The notes beneath the pieces were generated by a model. The model had not been told where the DNA came from. It worked only from the letters and a program-made list of their open reading frames with translations, and ran no database searches. A DNA stretch of 61,798 bases from Pseudanabaena frigida (lineage in GTDB: Bacteria; Cyanobacteriota; Cyanobacteriia; Pseudanabaenales; Pseudanabaenaceae): assembly GCA_003242085.1 (NCBI GenBank), contig QBML01000032.1, positions 1-61,798 on the forward strand. Reading direction: 5' to 3'. A program made the position numbers and the translations under genes. Numbering within the stretch: position 1 is the first letter of the stretch; each line of letters starts with the position of its first letter. Of the stretch, positions 20,364 to 27,508 are shown piece by piece.

Positions 20364-22064
20364 TTATTTACCAGATTTGGTTAACACTTTAATCGGCGTT
20401 GATGTAGTCGTAGTCAAATCAGTCAAAGCTGGAGGATTTTCTGTAGGCTTCGATTCAGACTTAGCTTCTGAGGTCGATTTATTTACATCAAGCTCCTTAG
20501 CTTTGACTTCTATTTTTTCCACAGGCTTAGTCACTTCAGGTTGAGCAGGTATTGCTTTGCGAGAACTAAAACCAAAACTTTTTAAGTAATCTTTTGGAGC
20601 AGTTGGCACTTTCTCAGAAACAGCCTCTTTAACGGGTTCTGCCTTAGGTGTTACTTGATCTGGTGCTTTAGGAGCGATCGGCTTCACAGGCTCGCTAAGA
20701 GGTGTAGCTTTAAGCTTAACTGGTGCAACAGGTTTAACTGGTTCAACTAAGGGGGAGGCTTTTACTTTAATTGGTGCAGCCTTTACTGGCTCGGACATTG
20801 GTGCGACTTTAGTGATAACTGGAGGAACAACCTTCACAGGTGAGATCGCATCTGGGGTGGCTTTAACAGAAACTGGAGGCACTGGAACTACAGAAGTTGG
20901 GGCGGCTTTGTCAGTTTTACTAACTGACTTAGTCTCTTCTTTAGGCTTAGCTTGTTCTTTACTCTCAGTTACAGGACTGGTAATTACTGCTTTAGGTGTC
21001 TCGGTTGCTTTGGCTTCAGGAGTGACAGCAGGGGCTGGGCTAACGGACTCAACAGGAGCAGGTACAACCACTGGTGCAGGTGGTACATAGTTAGGATTAA
21101 CGATCGCTTCAATGTTGGCAATCTTTTCACCTCGGACTAGACGAGCGAGCGTATCTGTCCCATTTGGTTGAAAATCGATCACATGGGCAGTGCTGTTGAA
21201 GACATTAGGAATTGCGTCCCCATCATCTTCTAGTAATTCTAGCTTGACCCAATTTTTACCTTGCTTAAAGCCCTTGAGGTAAATTGGCTCCCAGCGATCG
21301 AAGGTGAAACTTTGACCATTTACCGTCGCGCGAACTTGCCAGTCATCAACCGATGTCTCTTCCTTTGCTAGTGAGTGTAAAGGTGCATTTTGCAGATAAA
21401 AATCAAGCAAAATCGGCTCAGCGCCATAGGTTCCTACAGGACGGCTATAGGTTAGCAAAGGCGTTTTTGCCTCGGGGGTATTTTCGCCAGTCTTGGTCAA
21501 GACATTGAAAGAGACCTGTGCGTAGGCTCCTTGATTTTTAAAGCTTTCATGCCAAGGACGAGAGGCAAAGGCTCGAATTGTATGGGTTCCTGGGCTGAGG
21601 CGATCGAACGTTATGGATTGCTTGAGATCGTAAAGAGCTTTGTATTCTTGATTATCCAAAGTGACGTGAATGTGAGGCCCTAGCCCAAAATCCGCATTTT
21701 TAAAAATTGGCAAATTTTTAACATCAAATTTCACAGCTACTTGAGAATCATTCAGCACCTCTTCAGGCTTAGGACTAACAATGCTGACCTGCGGTTCGTA
21801 GCTATCGAGCAGGCGGCTGAGCTTTTGAATTTCGGTAGGTGGCGAAACCTCAATGACTTTTGTAGTTGCTATATCAACTTTTTTGCCAGTGTCTTTTTTG
21901 CTAACTGGTTTGCTGTCACCGCCGCAAGCCGTGAGGTAAAAGCACAGGGCGATCGCCACCAACAAACTGGATAACTTTTTCCAAGGGATATTTTGCCAAT
22001 AAGCTTTAACTCGCGAAGTTTTTGGCTTGTCTTCGGGTTGGTTAGAGTTTGCGATCGCGCTCAT
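20364..22064 (-). CDS. Proline/alanine-rich lipoprotein of unknown function
   Basis: Starting at the ATG at 22064 the product has 566 residues. A hydrophobic helix (about 32-46, SLLVAIALCFYLTAC) ends in a lipobox LTAC-GG, so it should be a lipoprotein. The folded part (about 80-330) has an Ig-like beta domain with SIVSPKPEEVLNDSQVAVKF, GLGPHIHVTLDNQEYKAL and GTHTIRAFASRPWHES; related domains occur in other cyanobacterial surface proteins. The remaining 230 residues are low complexity, rich in Pro, Ala, Lys and Val with repeated PVKP.A.(I/V)K blocks, suggesting a flexible spacer. A TTG five codons earlier is a weaker start. It is divergent from trpC. Confidence 0.7.
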   Translation of the reverse strand: MSAIANSNQPEDKPKTSRVKAYWQNIPWKKLSSLLVAIALCFYLTACGGDSKPVSKKDTGKKVDIATTKVIEVSPPTEIQKLSRLLDSYEPQVSIVSPKPEEVLNDSQVAVKFDVKNLPIFKNADFGLGPHIHVTLDNQEYKALYDLKQSITFDRLSPGTHTIRAFASRPWHESFKNQGAYAQVSFNVLTKTGENTPEAKTPLLTYSRPVGTYGAEPILLDFYLQNAPLHSLAKEETSVDDWQVRATVNGQSFTFDRWEPIYLKGFKQGKNWVKLELLEDDGDAIPNVFNSTAHVIDFQPNGTDTLARLVRGEKIANIEAIVNPNYVPPAPVVVPAPVESVSPAPAVTPEAKATETPKAVITSPVTESKEQAKPKEETKSVSKTDKAAPTSVVPVPPVSVKATPDAISPVKVVPPVITKVAPMSEPVKAAPIKVKASPLVEPVKPVAPVKLKATPLSEPVKPIAPKAPDQVTPKAEPVKEAVSEKVPTAPKDYLKSFGFSSRKAIPAQPEVTKPVEKIEVKAKELDVNKSTSEAKSESKPTENPPALTDLTTTTSTPIKVLTKSGK

Positions 22065-22278
22065 AAAAACTATGCTCAACTCACATTACACAGGCAAATA
22101 TACCGAAAAATGACCGCATTACTTATAAAGAAACCTCATAATTTACAAAGCAGTTTACAAAAAGTCCCAAAATTGCTTTTGGTGTTGTCAGCACCACAGC
22201 AGAAAACAACACCAAAATCACCCACAATCGTTTTATGCTAAAGCTTGTGACCTTTTGTATTCAGAGCTATTTTCGTAA

Positions 22279-23148
22279 ATGCAAGTACGCCGCCAATCCG
22301 ATCTCGCTAGTAGCAAAGGCTATGCGATCGCTGCCCCCACTGATGCCCCAAAAAATATTTTAGAAAAAATTGTCTGGCACAAGGAGATCGAGGTCGCCCA
22401 GATGTATGCCTACGAGTCGCTAGATTCAGTTAAATCAAGACTTGCAAATATCCAGCCTTCGAGAGATTTTTATGGCAGTCTGAAAAATTCGCGCATTAAA
22501 CCTGCACTAATTGCTGAGGTCAAAAAAGCGTCGCCAAGTAAAGGTGTTTTTCGTGAAGATTTTGATCCTGTGGCGATCGCCCAAGAGTATGAGCATGGTG
22601 GTGCAAGTTGTCTCTCGATATTGACTGACGCACAGTTTTTTCAGGGTGGTTTTGTCAATTTGCAACTGGTGCGACAAGCTGTTGATTTGCCGTTACTTTG
22701 CAAAGAATTTATTATCGATCCCTATCAAATTTATCTGGGGCGATCGCATGGTGCGGATGCAGTTTTACTAATCGCAGCAATTCTCACCAATGAGGATTTA
22801 ACCTCATTGCAAGCGTTAATCCATCAATTAGGCATGACAGCGCTTGTTGAAGTGCATACTCAAGCAGAGCTAGACCGTGTCTTAAAAATTCCTGACGTGC
22901 GGTTAATCGGCATTAATAATCGTAATCTCGAAAATTTTGTCGTCGAGCTTGAGCAAACCAAAATTTTGATGGATAGACTAGATCCAGTAACTAGAAATAA
23001 ATATCTATGGGTGAGTGAATCTGGTATTTATACCCGTCAAGATTTAGATTTTGTCCAAAACTGTGGCGCAAGTGCGGTACTAGTAGGCGAGTCTTTAATC
23101 AAACAAAAAAATATTGAAGAAGCAGTTAAAAGTCTAATCACAGTTTAG
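22279..23148 (+). CDS. trpC: Indole-3-glycerol phosphate synthase
   Basis: The 289-residue protein is a beta/alpha barrel enzyme. Characteristic blocks are ILEKIVWHKEIEVAQM, the phosphate/catalytic LIAEVKKASPSKGVFR (about 78-93), SCLSILTDAQFFQGG, LLCKEFIIDPYQIY, GINNRNLENFVVEL, SESGIYTRQDL and GESLIKQ. It closes the indole ring in tryptophan biosynthesis. The N-terminus has about 20 extra residues before the barrel, normal in cyanobacteria. No other trp gene is adjacent, as is usual for the dispersed cyanobacterial trp pathway. Confidence 0.96.
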   Translation: MQVRRQSDLASSKGYAIAAPTDAPKNILEKIVWHKEIEVAQMYAYESLDSVKSRLANIQPSRDFYGSLKNSRIKPALIAEVKKASPSKGVFREDFDPVAIAQEYEHGGASCLSILTDAQFFQGGFVNLQLVRQAVDLPLLCKEFIIDPYQIYLGRSHGADAVLLIAAILTNEDLTSLQALIHQLGMTALVEVHTQAELDRVLKIPDVRLIGINNRNLENFVVELEQTKILMDRLDPVTRNKYLWVSESGIYTRQDLDFVQNCGASAVLVGESLIKQKNIEEAVKSLITV

Positions 23149-23184
23149 ATTCAAACTCGGTATAAAAAATAAGAGCTAAAGACG

Positions 23185-23838
23185 ATGGTAACGACATTAG
23201 CAATTTCTAAATATGTTACTAGTTTGCTGGAAGTAGAAACCAAGTTTTCGGCACAGCAAGCAATTAGCGATCGCTTTTTTAGTGAGTGGTATGAAGACTT
23301 ACCAGAGTTAACCAAAGCTGAAAAAGAACGTTGCGATCTATTAAAAGAACGCTATCTTTATCATCGTCATCATGGACATATTAGCGAAGGACTAGTTAAT
23401 CAAATAGCGATCGCCCCTTTGCTCGAAATGGCAAGTTTTTACGATCCGCCTTTTGACATCAGAGCAGAATATCCCGTTCAGATTGAATCGGTAGAGTTTG
23501 ATGACAATGAAGAAACTATCTATCAAGGTCGGATTGATACCCTTGTGATTCATAAAAAACTATTGGTGCTAGTAATTGAATCAAGAGGACAAACCTTTAG
23601 TATCGAATCAGGCATGGCTCAAGCACTTACCTATATGTTGGATAGCCCTAATCAATCACAACCAACCTATGGATTTATTAGCAATGGCGGATTCTCAATA
23701 TTTCTTAAAGTGCTGAAAGGAGAGATTACTCAATATCAATTTTCCAATGATTTCTCGCTTTATAATCGCACAACTAATGAACTCTGCTCTGTCCTTCAGA
23801 TTCTTAAAAAAATCTCTAGATTATTTCAACAAACTTGA
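23185..23838 (+). CDS. HSDR_N/PD-(D/E)XK-like restriction-type protein
   Basis: The 217-residue protein resembles the cyanobacterial proteins annotated as type I restriction enzyme R N-terminal-like. The likely nuclease core is YQGRIDTLVIHKKLLVLVIESRG (read as GRID... then VIESRG, residues about 112-136), with an acidic residue on one strand and E-x-R on the next, where a typical member would have E-x-K. Preceding helices include LTKAEKERCDLLKERYLYHR. No helicase or methylase is encoded nearby, so it is a stand-alone protein of uncertain function. It starts 36 bp after trpC, and cotranscription is possible. Confidence 0.6.
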   Translation: MVTTLAISKYVTSLLEVETKFSAQQAISDRFFSEWYEDLPELTKAEKERCDLLKERYLYHRHHGHISEGLVNQIAIAPLLEMASFYDPPFDIRAEYPVQIESVEFDDNEETIYQGRIDTLVIHKKLLVLVIESRGQTFSIESGMAQALTYMLDSPNQSQPTYGFISNGGFSIFLKVLKGEITQYQFSNDFSLYNRTTNELCSVLQILKKISRLFQQT

Positions 23839-23874
23839 TAGCTGATTGCTAATAAGTAGCTGGGCATATTTATT

Positions 23875-23987
23875 TGTAGTGGACTGTTTCATCTAAATTG
23901 ATGCAATAAAAAACTTGGTAAATTCAGTCTTGACAACTTTTTGATAGATCGACTATTGCACTATTTTAGATGAAACAGTCCACTACA
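23875..23987. mobile_element. 113-bp MITE-like element with 23-bp perfect terminal inverted repeats
   Basis: The ends TGTAGTGGACTGTTTCATCT-AAA and the exact complement at 23965-23987 are perfect over 23 bp. Pairing continues imperfectly inward (TTGATGCAATA against TATTGCACTAT). The interior is A/T-rich and non-coding. Clear terminal inverted repeats and small size fit a non-autonomous transposon. Its right end sits 33 bp before the hydrolase start at 24021 and contains an in-frame but unlikely ATG. Confidence 0.8.
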
Positions 23988-24020
23988 TTTGATTCCAACC
24001 ACCTACTTAATAGAGGAAAT

Positions 24021-24899
24021 ATGAGCCAGAATTTACAACCAGTATTTCAAATATTTCAGAAGTTTTTGCTGCCAGTAATTCGGGTTCTTATTTTCACTTA
24101 TATTGGCTTAACAATTGTTTTATATGTTGGGCAATCAAACTTAGTGTTTATGCCTAGTAAAGATGTTTTAGAAACGCCTGCAAATATTGGATTAAAGTTT
24201 GAAGATATTTTGCTAACTGCCAAAGATAATGTCAATTTATCTGCTTGGTTTGTGCCAGCAAAAGACAACGATCCGATTGGTAAAGGGGTGATTTTGTTTT
24301 GCCATGGCAACGGCGGCAATATTAGTAACCGAGTAAGTTATTTACCGATTTTTCAAGATTTGGGACTTTCGACCTTCTTGTTTGACTATCGCGGCTATGG
24401 CAAGAGCGAGGGTAATCCTAGTGAAGAAGGAACCTATGCCGATATCGAAGCAGCATGGCAATATCTCACGCAAGAGCGCAAGATATCACCAAAAAAAATT
24501 ATTATTTATGGTGAATCCTTAGGCGGCGCGATCGCCTCCTACATTGCCCAAGCCAATTCGCAGCCAGATTCTAAAAATTCCGCAGCAGGGCTAATCCTTG
24601 CCTCGACATTTACGTCAATTAGCGATCGCGCCTCAGAGCTATATCCATTTTTACCAATTCGCCTACTATCAAGGTTTTCCTATAACTCGGTTGAGCGGCT
24701 ACCTAATATCAAAATCCCTGTCTTAATTATTCACAGCATTGACGATGAAATTATTCCGTTTCAACATGGTGAGCGAAACTTTCAAGTAGCCAATGCACCT
24801 AAAAGGCTAATCAAACTGCGCGGCGATCATAATAGCGGCTTTTTAGACTCCCTCGAAACTTATCGCACAGGGATTAACAAATTTATTCAAGGGCTATAG
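24021..24899 (+). CDS. Membrane-anchored alpha/beta hydrolase (paralogue of 3548-4465)
   Basis: The start at 24021 is chosen because AGAGGAAAT lies directly before it; an in-frame ATG at 23970 lies inside the MITE end. The 292-residue product has an N-terminal anchor (about 18-38, VIRVLIFTYIGLTIVLYV) and a hydrolase domain with CHGNGGN, DYRGYGKSEGNPSEEG, the nucleophile elbow GESLGG, HSIDDEIIP and the His in RGDHNSGF. The same family and layout as the gene at 3548, including QSNLVFMPSKD against QTRLVFAPKKE, indicates an older duplication. Substrate unknown. Confidence 0.88.
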   Translation: MSQNLQPVFQIFQKFLLPVIRVLIFTYIGLTIVLYVGQSNLVFMPSKDVLETPANIGLKFEDILLTAKDNVNLSAWFVPAKDNDPIGKGVILFCHGNGGNISNRVSYLPIFQDLGLSTFLFDYRGYGKSEGNPSEEGTYADIEAAWQYLTQERKISPKKIIIYGESLGGAIASYIAQANSQPDSKNSAAGLILASTFTSISDRASELYPFLPIRLLSRFSYNSVERLPNIKIPVLIIHSIDDEIIPFQHGERNFQVANAPKRLIKLRGDHNSGFLDSLETYRTGINKFIQGL

Positions 24900-24924
24900 T
24901 GTAGATATAGCGACAAAGTGCACG

Positions 24925-25037
24925 TTATAGCAGTAGCCAGTTATGTTAGGACAAAAGCAAAACCCATAAGAGAGTTGCGGCGCAAAGCGACACAACTCTC
25001 TTATGGGTTTTATGGCTTAGCTTAGGCTGTATCTATA
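24925..25037. repeat. Modular hairpin repeat element
   Basis: The left end TATAGCAGTAGCCAGTTATG is shared with 61685-61704, then AGGACAAAAGCAAAAC leads into a hairpin (24959-25011) with arms AAAACCCATAAGAGAGTTG. The loop region GCGGCGCAAAGCGACA is imperfect. The right flank GGGTTTTATGGCTTAG is a diverged form of the flank at 44-61. The element ends near CTGTATCTATA. It lies 25 bp after the hydrolase stop. Confidence 0.7.
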
Positions 25038-25108
25038 TTTTGGCACCCAAAAATGCAATAGTAGCCAAGCAATTACCAACCATCAATACATAAATTAAGC
25101 AAATATCC

Positions 25109-25510
25109 GTGCTACTAGGTTTCGATCCAGGAAAACAAAAATGTGGTGTTGCTGTCATGGGCTTGGATCGCAAGCTGCATTTTCAGGCAGTTGTTCCCAG
25201 CCAAGAGGCGATCGCCAAAGTGGGTAATTTATTAGATAGCTGCCCCATTTCGCTAATGGTGATGGGCGATCAGACTGCATCTAAGCAATGGAAAGCAGAA
25301 CTGCAATCCATATTCCCCGACTTACGAATCATTACCGTAGACGAGCGTTATAGCAGTGAGGAGGCTCGACAAAGATTTTGGCAGATTTATCCTGCTAAAG
25401 GTTTGATGAGAGTAGTACCTCTAGGGATGCGATCGCCCGATCGTCCCATCGATGACATCGTCGCCATTATTCTGATCGAGCGCTATCTTAGTCGGCTAAT
25501 TAGTTCATAA
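25109..25510 (+). CDS. YqgF/RuvX-like RNase H-fold protein
   Basis: The 133-residue protein starts at a GTG with almost no residues before the first strand. The three acidic positions of the RuvC/YqgF RNase H fold are visible: LLGFDPGKQKCGVAVM (Asp6), the middle ITVDERYSSEEARQRFW and the final RPIDDIVAIILIERYL. Family members process pre-16S rRNA or resolve nucleic acid junctions; cyanobacteria usually have a second, more canonical YqgF, so this one may be a paralogue. A hairpin follows immediately. Confidence 0.72.
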   Translation: MLLGFDPGKQKCGVAVMGLDRKLHFQAVVPSQEAIAKVGNLLDSCPISLMVMGDQTASKQWKAELQSIFPDLRIITVDERYSSEEARQRFWQIYPAKGLMRVVPLGMRSPDRPIDDIVAIILIERYLSRLISS

Positions 25511-25511
25511 A

Positions 25512-25546
25512 AAAGAAAACATCACGCTTTGCGCGATGTTTTCTTT
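25512..25546. terminator. Terminator after the YqgF-like gene
   Basis: AAAGAAAACATCACGC pairs with GCGCGATGTTTTCTTT around TTT, starting 2 bp after the stop. Confidence 0.8.
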
Positions 25547-25663
25547 AAAAGTTTTATCAAGCTTCGTAAAGTAACGTTAAGTAAGCTTGAAGCATGGGTA
25601 TATAGAAATGATATCTTTGCAGTTGATAACAAAGGCGTATACGCAATTTGGGAGAACATCTCA

Positions 25664-26113
25664 ATGTCAGAAGAACAAGAAACAGCGACCTTTACTGCAC
25701 CTACCCCCACAGGGAAAACCCCAATTTGGGGCGGTAGCACAGGTGGTTTGCTCAACTCCGCCTTCACAGAAGAAAAGTACCTGATCTCTTGGAATAGCCC
25801 CAAAGAGCAAGTATTTGAAATGCCTACAGGCGGTGCTGCAACGATGGTCAAAGGCGATAACTTGCTTTACTTAGCTAAGAAAGAGCAAGCATTAGCTTTG
25901 GGTACACAGTTGCGTAAATTTAAGATCACCAACTACAAAATTTGGCGCGAATTTCCTAATGGCGACCAAGTTTATCTCCATCCTCTAGATGGCGTATTCC
26001 CTGAGAAGGTGAATGCTGGTCGTGTTGCCGCTAATAGCGTCAGCCGCAAGATTGGTGACAATCCTAATCCTATAAGCGTTAAGTTTACTGGTAAGGCAAC
26101 TTACGATGTCTAA
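25664..26113 (+). CDS. psaD: Photosystem I subunit II PsaD
   Basis: The start at 25664 gives 149 residues, the normal cyanobacterial length; an open frame 45 codons further upstream is not homologous. The protein shows [56 protein letters not shown] and [14 protein letters not shown], all diagnostic of PsaD. It is a peripheral stromal subunit of photosystem I that docks ferredoxin and stabilises PsaC and PsaE. GGGAGAACATC precedes the ATG. Monocistronic, closed by an inverted repeat at 26161. Confidence 0.98.
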   Translation: MSEEQETATFTAPTPTGKTPIWGGSTGGLLNSAFTEEKYLISWNSPKEQVFEMPTGGAATMVKGDNLLYLAKKEQALALGTQLRKFKITNYKIWREFPNGDQVYLHPLDGVFPEKVNAGRVAANSVSRKIGDNPNPISVKFTGKATYDV

Positions 26114-26160
26114 TTAATAGCTTTGGCTATTACTATCGCTCTCATTTATTTTTATTTTTT

Positions 26161-26200
26161 ACAAAAGCCGCCGCGATCGCAAGATTAAGGTGGCTTTTGT
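26161..26200. terminator. psaD terminator
   Basis: ACAAAAGCCGCC pairs with GGTGGCTTTTGT (one G-T pair) across a loop that contains a HIP1 octamer, 48 bp after the psaD stop. Confidence 0.6.
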
Positions 26201-26227
26201 ATTGGGCAGCTATGGCAACCCAGAATA

Positions 26228-26256
26228 TAGTGGGCGGCACTTCGCGCCGCCCACTA
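26228..26256. repeat. Short hairpin with cTTCG-type apex
   Basis: TAGTGGGCGGC pairs perfectly with GCCGCCCACTA around ACTTCGC. It belongs to the same apex class as the terminators but lies between psaD and hli, beyond the psaD terminator. Confidence 0.6.
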
Positions 26257-26400
26257 CATTTATATAGGCTTTGGTAATAACTCTGATAGCTTTCTCGAAT
26301 CTATCTTTGGTAGTATGGACTGTTAAGAAATATAAAGTATTATTAATTCAAGCAAAGATTTTTAACGTCCAGAAATCAAAACACAAAGGAGATAATTGCA

Positions 26401-26547
26401 ATGTCTGACACTACAGAGCCTAAATTTGGTTTTAACAACTTCGCTGAAACTTGGAACGGTCGTCTTGCAATGCTTGGCTTCGTTATCGGTTTGGCGACAG
26501 AGTTGCTCACTGGTCAAGGTATTCTTTCTCAAATTGGTTTGCTATAG
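26401..26547 (+). CDS. hli: High-light-inducible protein (one-helix CAB-like, Hli/Scp)
   Basis: A 48-residue frame begins at an ATG 8 nt after AAAGGAGAT. It reads MSDTTEPKFGFNNF, then the chlorophyll-binding helix AETWNGRLAMLGFVIG, then LATELLTGQGIL. The E-x2-NGR-x-AM-x-GF pattern is the signature of high-light-inducible proteins, which bind pigments and protect photosystems or assembly intermediates under excess light. Length is typical for the short Hli class. It lies downstream of psaD but 287 bp away with a terminator between, so it has its own promoter, presumably light-stress regulated. Confidence 0.95.
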   Translation: MSDTTEPKFGFNNFAETWNGRLAMLGFVIGLATELLTGQGILSQIGLL

Positions 26548-26560
26548 TTTTTGACTAAAA

Positions 26561-26607
26561 CAATAAAAAAGTGGTGGGAAGCTAAGCTTCCCACCACTTT
26601 TTTATTG
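26561..26607. terminator. Bidirectional terminator between hli and ATP-grasp gene
   Basis: CAATAAAAAAGTGGTGGGAAGC pairs perfectly (22 bp) with its complement around TAA. The stop codon of the minus-strand gene lies in the right arm; T-runs occur on both strands. Confidence 0.88.
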
Positions 26608-27438
26608 TTGTGATTTTAAATATTCTAAAATCCTTTGAAAGAGATTAACGATCTCTTCTTCCCCATTATCTCTAATGAAAATATCAAAATTCGGATGCGA
26701 ATTTGCTTCGATTAACCAGTAATTCTCCCGATCGTCTAAAGCAACATCAAGACCAACATAAGCGATCGCCATTTTCTGAAAAATTGGTTTAATGAATTCA
26801 GCGATCGCATTAATAACTTCGCGATCGCTTACTTGTTTAGCGATCGCTCCTTCCCAATGTAAAGGACTGAGATTGCCAGTAAATTCTGCTTGCGAAAAAT
26901 CTTTGTCATACACAATCACTTGCTCTCCATTGAGACATACACAGCGATATTCTTTCACAATATTGATAGATTCTTGGGCAAGTGCAATATAGTCATAGCT
27001 TTTAGAATTGATATTAAATATATGCTCTAGAGCCTTTCGCATTTGCTGCGGATCGTGACATCTGAAAACATTGCTTCCTCCCGATCCCCGATTTCTTTTA
27101 AGAATAATGGGTAGTTCAAAATTCTTCTCAATTTCGATAATAATTTCATCAATGGAAGAGAATTGTAAGTACTCTTTATATTTCTCATCGCAATAGGGAG
27201 AAATAAAAGATAGAGTGCGTGGCATTTTTACTACATCTTGGAAGACTTGATAAAAATACTGCTTATCTTTAAAAATTTCAGCGACAGATTGAGGTGTTAA
27301 TGGCGTTGAATAGTTAGTGAAGTAATATTCGCGATCGCCAATTATGACTTTGACTAAGTTTTGATTGGGATGCAAAATTTCACATGCAATAGATAGCTTT
27401 TTGCAAGCCTCAAGCAACATCTTGATATTTGTCAGCAT
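26602..27438 (-). CDS. ATP-grasp domain protein (RimK-like)
   Basis: The 278-residue protein has a preATP-grasp lead (about 1-85) and an ATP-grasp fold. Visible are the ATP-binding LPIILKRNRGSGGSNVFRC (about 110-128), the purine-side segment IALAQESINIVKEYRCVCLNG, and the metal-binding end YVGLDVALDDRENYWLIEANSHPNF. The pattern matches small RimK-type ligases that join an amino acid or peptide carboxylate to an amine with ATP. The substrate is unknown and no peptide-precursor or export gene is adjacent. The true start could be a few codons downstream at the second Met. Confidence 0.78.
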   Translation of the reverse strand: MLTNIKMLLEACKKLSIACEILHPNQNLVKVIIGDREYYFTNYSTPLTPQSVAEIFKDKQYFYQVFQDVVKMPRTLSFISPYCDEKYKEYLQFSSIDEIIIEIEKNFELPIILKRNRGSGGSNVFRCHDPQQMRKALEHIFNINSKSYDYIALAQESINIVKEYRCVCLNGEQVIVYDKDFSQAEFTGNLSPLHWEGAIAKQVSDREVINAIAEFIKPIFQKMAIAYVGLDVALDDRENYWLIEANSHPNFDIFIRDNGEEEIVNLFQRILEYLKSQQ

Positions 27439-27463
27439 AGTTACTTAATTCTATTCGTTCACT

Positions 27464-27506
27464 TATTTTATTAGAGTGGGTGCTTTGCACCCACTCTAAT
27501 AAAATA
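27464..27506. terminator. alaS terminator
   Basis: TATTTTATTAGAGTGGGTGC pairs perfectly with its complement around TTT. It lies 3 bp beyond the alaS stop on the minus strand. Confidence 0.88.
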
Positions 27507-27508
27507 AT

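Noticed and set aside
20812-21090. Thr/Gly-rich plus-strand frame
   Set aside because: It is opposite the Pro/Ala/Val-rich tail of the lipoprotein; such codon bias creates long antisense frames. No start context or homology.
23970-24020. Earlier start for the hydrolase at 24021
   Set aside because: That ATG lies inside the MITE terminal repeat; the ATG at 24021 follows AGAGGAAAT and begins the conserved protein.
25529-25663. N-terminal extension of PsaD
   Set aside because: It overlaps a terminator hairpin and PsaD proteins start at the MSEEQET-like position; length 149 is normal.
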